Below, in pieces: positions 12,937 through 15,230 of a stretch of DNA of 15,230 bases (the first letter of the stretch is position 1; every line of letters begins with the position of its first letter). The DNA comes from an uncultured Actinoplanes sp. GTDB taxonomy: Bacteria > Actinomycetota > Actinomycetes > Mycobacteriales > Micromonosporaceae. Under the pieces are notes generated by a model, which was not told the origin of the DNA, searched no databases, and saw only the letters and a program-made list of their open reading frames with translations. Location: positions 1 through 15,230 of the forward strand of contig CAKUMG010000044.1 of the NCBI GenBank assembly GCA_934667465.1, given 5' to 3'. Made by a program: the position numbers and the translations under genes.

Positions 12937-13365
12937 GTGCAGACCCAGCAGGCCAGCCGGCTCCCGCCCGATGCCGAGGAACTGCACCTATGGGTTCTGG
13001 ACAATGCGGCACATGTGCAGAACCTCGGCGGCGCTCTGTTCGAGACCGTCGCCGATCAGGTCATGATCGCGCGGTTCACGTTCGGCGCGGTGGCCGACAA
13101 GCTCGTGCTGGTCGCCTGTGAGCTGGCGAACTACGCGCTTGACCAGAGCCTGCCCCCGACGGTCGTGCGCCTGTACCGGTCGGATCCCGACCTGATCGTC
13201 GACATCGCCTATGCCGAGGCGGCGGAAGGGGGGCAGGAACCCCCCGGCGGGATCGGTCTCCGGCTGGCCCGGCGCCTGGCCTTGGAGGTCGGTTGGTACG
13301 CGGACGGCGACACGAGGCACGTGTGGGCGAAGTTTCCCACGACGACCATCCCGGACGCGTCGTGA
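12937..13365 (+). CDS. Degenerate anti-sigma-type ATPase (probable pseudo-ATPase)
   Basis: This 142-residue GHKL-fold protein is a paralogue of the ATPase at 4796-5227. The two align without gaps over about the first 97 residues, sharing ELHLW near residue 15, KLVLVA/RLVLVA before the N-box, PPT-x-VRL, and EVGWYA/QVGWYA near the end. E62 is kept, but the Mg-holding N66 is tyrosine (ELANYALDQ), and D92 of the first ATPase is also tyrosine (DIAYAE). The usual HG after the N-box is QS. A glycine-rich stretch PPGGIGLRLA remains. It therefore probably binds nucleotide poorly and acts by binding a partner, which is inference. The GTG start fits the leaderless -10 box. It is 46 bases before the kinase gene, likely in one operon. 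Confidence 0.8.
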   Translation: MQTQQASRLPPDAEELHLWVLDNAAHVQNLGGALFETVADQVMIARFTFGAVADKLVLVACELANYALDQSLPPTVVRLYRSDPDLIVDIAYAEAAEGGQEPPGGIGLRLARRLALEVGWYADGDTRHVWAKFPTTTIPDAS

Positions 13366-13411
13366 GACGACCACGAACCATGCACGCAGCAGGCGCGGAG
13401 AGGCGGGCCCC

Positions 13412-14980
13412 GTGACCCACGAGCCCGTGCTTCCGGCACTGCTGGACAGCCTGGACCTCCCGGTTCTGGGCTGCGATGCCGCCGAGATCCCCGTACTGTT
13501 CAACAGCGCCGCCCGGGCCGTGTTCGGCTCCCTGCTCGACGGGGTCCCGGTCAGCGACTGGTTGCGGCATGTCGATGCGCGCACCCCGGACGGCCGGCCC
13601 CTGGACGCCGGCGACCTCGCCCTTGCCCGGGCGCTGCGGGGCGAGGCCGTCCGCGACGCCGAGGTCTCCGTGCTGACCGGCTCCGGCGCGCGGCGTTCCT
13701 TCCGGATCCACGCCAGCCCCGTGCCAGGCCCGGGCCCGGTCGCCGCGGTGCTGGCCCTGCACGATGTCACGGTCGAGCGCACCGCGGCGCGGCTCAACGA
13801 CTGCGAACTGCGGCTGTCGCGGCTGCTGTCCCGGCCCGGGCCGGCGGACACCGCGCTCAAGGACGCCGTCGAGCTCATCGGCGCGGGACTGGCCTGGCCG
13901 GCGGTCGAGTTCTGGAGTGTCGATCCTGTCGGCGCGGTGTTGCGCCGCCAGTATGTCTGGGACGCCGATGATGACGGGCCTGCCGATCCGGTTCCGGACA
14001 CGCTGGTCGAGAACGAAGGGGTTGCCGGGCGTGCCTGGCACACCGCCGAGCCGGAATGGTCAGCCGACCTGGTGACCGACCGCGCCTGCCGCGCGGACCG
14101 CGGTGGCGTCGGCAGTGTGCTGGCCGTGCCGATCCCGAGCGGGACGGCCACCCTGGGCGTGCTGGCCTGCTTCAGCGCCGACGCGACACCGCCCGGCCCG
14201 CTGGTCACCGCGGTGCTGACCGGCATCGCCGCGCACCTCGGGGAGTTCCTGGAACGCAGGCGCGTCGAACGGGTCGCCGCCGAACTCGAGCAGACCCGCA
14301 ACGAGTACATCTCCCTGGTCGGCCACGAACTGCGGACGCCCCTGACCAGCATCCAGTCGCTCGTCGACATCATGCGCACCGAACCGGACCTGGAGGCCGC
14401 CGAGCGCGACCAGTTCCTGACCGTCATGCACCGCAACACCGGCCAGCTTCAGGACCTGGTGGGAAAGCTGCTGGACGTCGCCGCCGCCCGGACCGGTCAT
14501 GCGCCGCCGCGGCCGGAGACGGTCGATCTCGCGGAGATCGTGCACGACGTCGCGACGCAAGCGGGCGCGCACGGCGGACCGGCGATCGACGTCAACGTCG
14601 ACGGCCACCCCACCGTCGACGCCGACCCGCAGCGGCTGCGTCGCGTGCTCGAGGAACTCGTCAGCAACGCCCTGACCTGGGCGCCTCACGACAGCACCGT
14701 CGGCATCAACGTCGCCACCGACCGGTTCACGACGGAGATCGCCGTCAGCAACACCGGCCCCCGCATCGCCGATCGTGACCGCGACAGGGTGTTCGGCCTG
14801 CTCTTCCGCACCGAGACGGCCGCCGGCAAAGCCCTGCCGGGACGGGGACTGGGGCTGACCTACGCACGCGCGGTCGTGGAACAGCACGGCGGCACTCTGA
14901 CCTTGAGCGAGCCCGAGGAGGCCGCGACGACGTTCACCGTCCGGCTGCCCACCCGCCGGCCCGCGGATACGGAAGCCTGA
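13412..14980 (+). CDS. Soluble PAS-GAF histidine kinase
   Basis: This kinase of 522 residues has no TM segment, so it senses inside the cell. A PAS-like domain lies at about 9-122 (LDLPVLGCDAAEIPVLFN), a GAF domain at about 145-285 (VGSVLAVPI, LGVLACFSA), a short coiled stretch at 281-297, and HisKA with H305 in LVGHELRTPL. The ATPase domain has N419 in ELVSNAL, SNTGP at 446-450 in place of DxGxG, and GRGLGL at 477-482. No response regulator gene is adjacent in the window, so it is an orphan here. GTG 13412 is preceded by GGAGAGG at eight bases; the longer open frame runs over the ATPase gene. The C-terminus faces the BLUF gene with 15 bases between. Confidence 0.9.
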   Translation: MTHEPVLPALLDSLDLPVLGCDAAEIPVLFNSAARAVFGSLLDGVPVSDWLRHVDARTPDGRPLDAGDLALARALRGEAVRDAEVSVLTGSGARRSFRIHASPVPGPGPVAAVLALHDVTVERTAARLNDCELRLSRLLSRPGPADTALKDAVELIGAGLAWPAVEFWSVDPVGAVLRRQYVWDADDDGPADPVPDTLVENEGVAGRAWHTAEPEWSADLVTDRACRADRGGVGSVLAVPIPSGTATLGVLACFSADATPPGPLVTAVLTGIAAHLGEFLERRRVERVAAELEQTRNEYISLVGHELRTPLTSIQSLVDIMRTEPDLEAAERDQFLTVMHRNTGQLQDLVGKLLDVAAARTGHAPPRPETVDLAEIVHDVATQAGAHGGPAIDVNVDGHPTVDADPQRLRRVLEELVSNALTWAPHDSTVGINVATDRFTTEIAVSNTGPRIADRDRDRVFGLLFRTETAAGKALPGRGLGLTYARAVVEQHGGTLTLSEPEEAATTFTVRLPTRRPADTEA

Positions 14981-14995
14981 ACACGCGAGACGCTC

Positions 14996-15230
14996 TCACC
15001 GCGTCAGCTGCAGGGAACGCAGGCGCCGCATCAGCACCACCGCCGCTGCCGACGAGATGTTAGAGGGCATGAACAAGCCGCCGGGCAGCACCTCGCTCAG
15101 GGCCGTCTGCACCGCCGGCGAGCCGCCGTCGAGCAGGCCCATGGACCAGTGGGAGAAGCTGCGCTGCTCGATGTCGCCGACCTCGAGCAGCGCGATCTGC
15201 TGGTGCCGCGGGTCGGTGGCGATCACGGAG
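14996..15230 (-). CDS. BLUF-domain blue-light sensor, C-terminal part
   Basis: The gene is cut by the right edge; about 77 residues up to the stop at 14996-14998 are visible. The segment IATDPRHQQIALLEVGDI, then QRSFSHWSMGL, is the second half of a BLUF domain, which binds FAD and senses blue light. The Trp-x-Met in HWSM matches the conserved pair next to the flavin that takes part in the light switch. A helical tail of about 45 residues follows, with no effector domain, so it should be a short BLUF protein acting through a partner. GTG at 15226 is inside the domain and not the real start. It is convergent with the PAS-GAF kinase gene. Confidence 0.8.
   Translation of the reverse strand, partial: SVIATDPRHQQIALLEVGDIEQRSFSHWSMGLLDGGSPAVQTALSEVLPGGLFMPSNISSAAAVVLMRRLRSLQLTR

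Noticed and set aside
15224..15226. GTG as a real start of the BLUF gene
   Set aside because: It falls inside the conserved BLUF domain; the gene must continue past the window edge.

Overview
The window is very GC-rich, uses GTG and ATG starts freely, and is packed with two-component, ECF sigma, anti-sigma-type ATPase, STAS and c-di-GMP genes. Together with a secreted GH10 xylanase this points to a filamentous actinobacterium. Micromonosporaceae (an Actinoplanes-like organism) is the best guess, from protein style only, since no rRNA or other marker is present. No tRNA, rRNA, CRISPR array, transposase or phage gene was seen. Thirteen complete protein genes and one gene cut by the right edge are supported, plus the complete histidine kinase whose stop lies at the left edge. 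No stretch over 300 bases lacks a gene; the longest gap is the ~239 bases between the xylanase and the His-rich gene, which is rich in regulatory signals.

Left part (1-6040). A response regulator and sensor kinase pair (minus strand, 4-base GTGA overlap) is divergent from a membrane-anchored protein with two DUF4333-like modules. Then come a two-domain VOC (glyoxalase-fold) protein, an anti-sigma-type ATPase with a STAS antagonist (a partner-switching pair, minus strand), and a DUF1963-like protein with two cysteine-bearing lobes. A strong hairpin at 5997-6033 separates the last from the next, convergent operon.

Middle (6041-9998). An ECF sigma factor is translationally coupled to a membrane-anchored probable anti-sigma/regulatory protein. 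Upstream lie an Ala/Gly/Pro-rich small membrane protein and a secreted GH10 endo-xylanase whose tail is made of a 12-bp tandem repeat. Divergent from the xylanase is a 100-residue protein with 26 histidines, built from two copies of a 39-residue metal-binding unit. The divergent region holds a SigA-like promoter for each gene and several perfect dyads.

Right part (9999-15230). A CHASE-like/GGDEF diguanylate cyclase and an AraC-family regulator (minus strand) are followed, divergently, by a second anti-sigma-type ATPase and a PAS-GAF histidine kinase. Convergent with the kinase is the C-terminal part of a BLUF blue-light sensor. The second ATPase is a clear paralogue of the first, but the Asn and Asp expected to hold Mg-ATP are both tyrosine, so it looks like a pseudo-ATPase. 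A non-catalytic partner-switch protein, an orphan soluble histidine kinase and a BLUF sensor side by side form the most unusual arrangement in the window.

Several genes (response regulator, DUF4333-like, DUF1963-like, second ATPase) have a TANNNT hexamer 6-8 bases before the start codon and no Shine-Dalgarno sequence at that start, as expected for leaderless transcripts.
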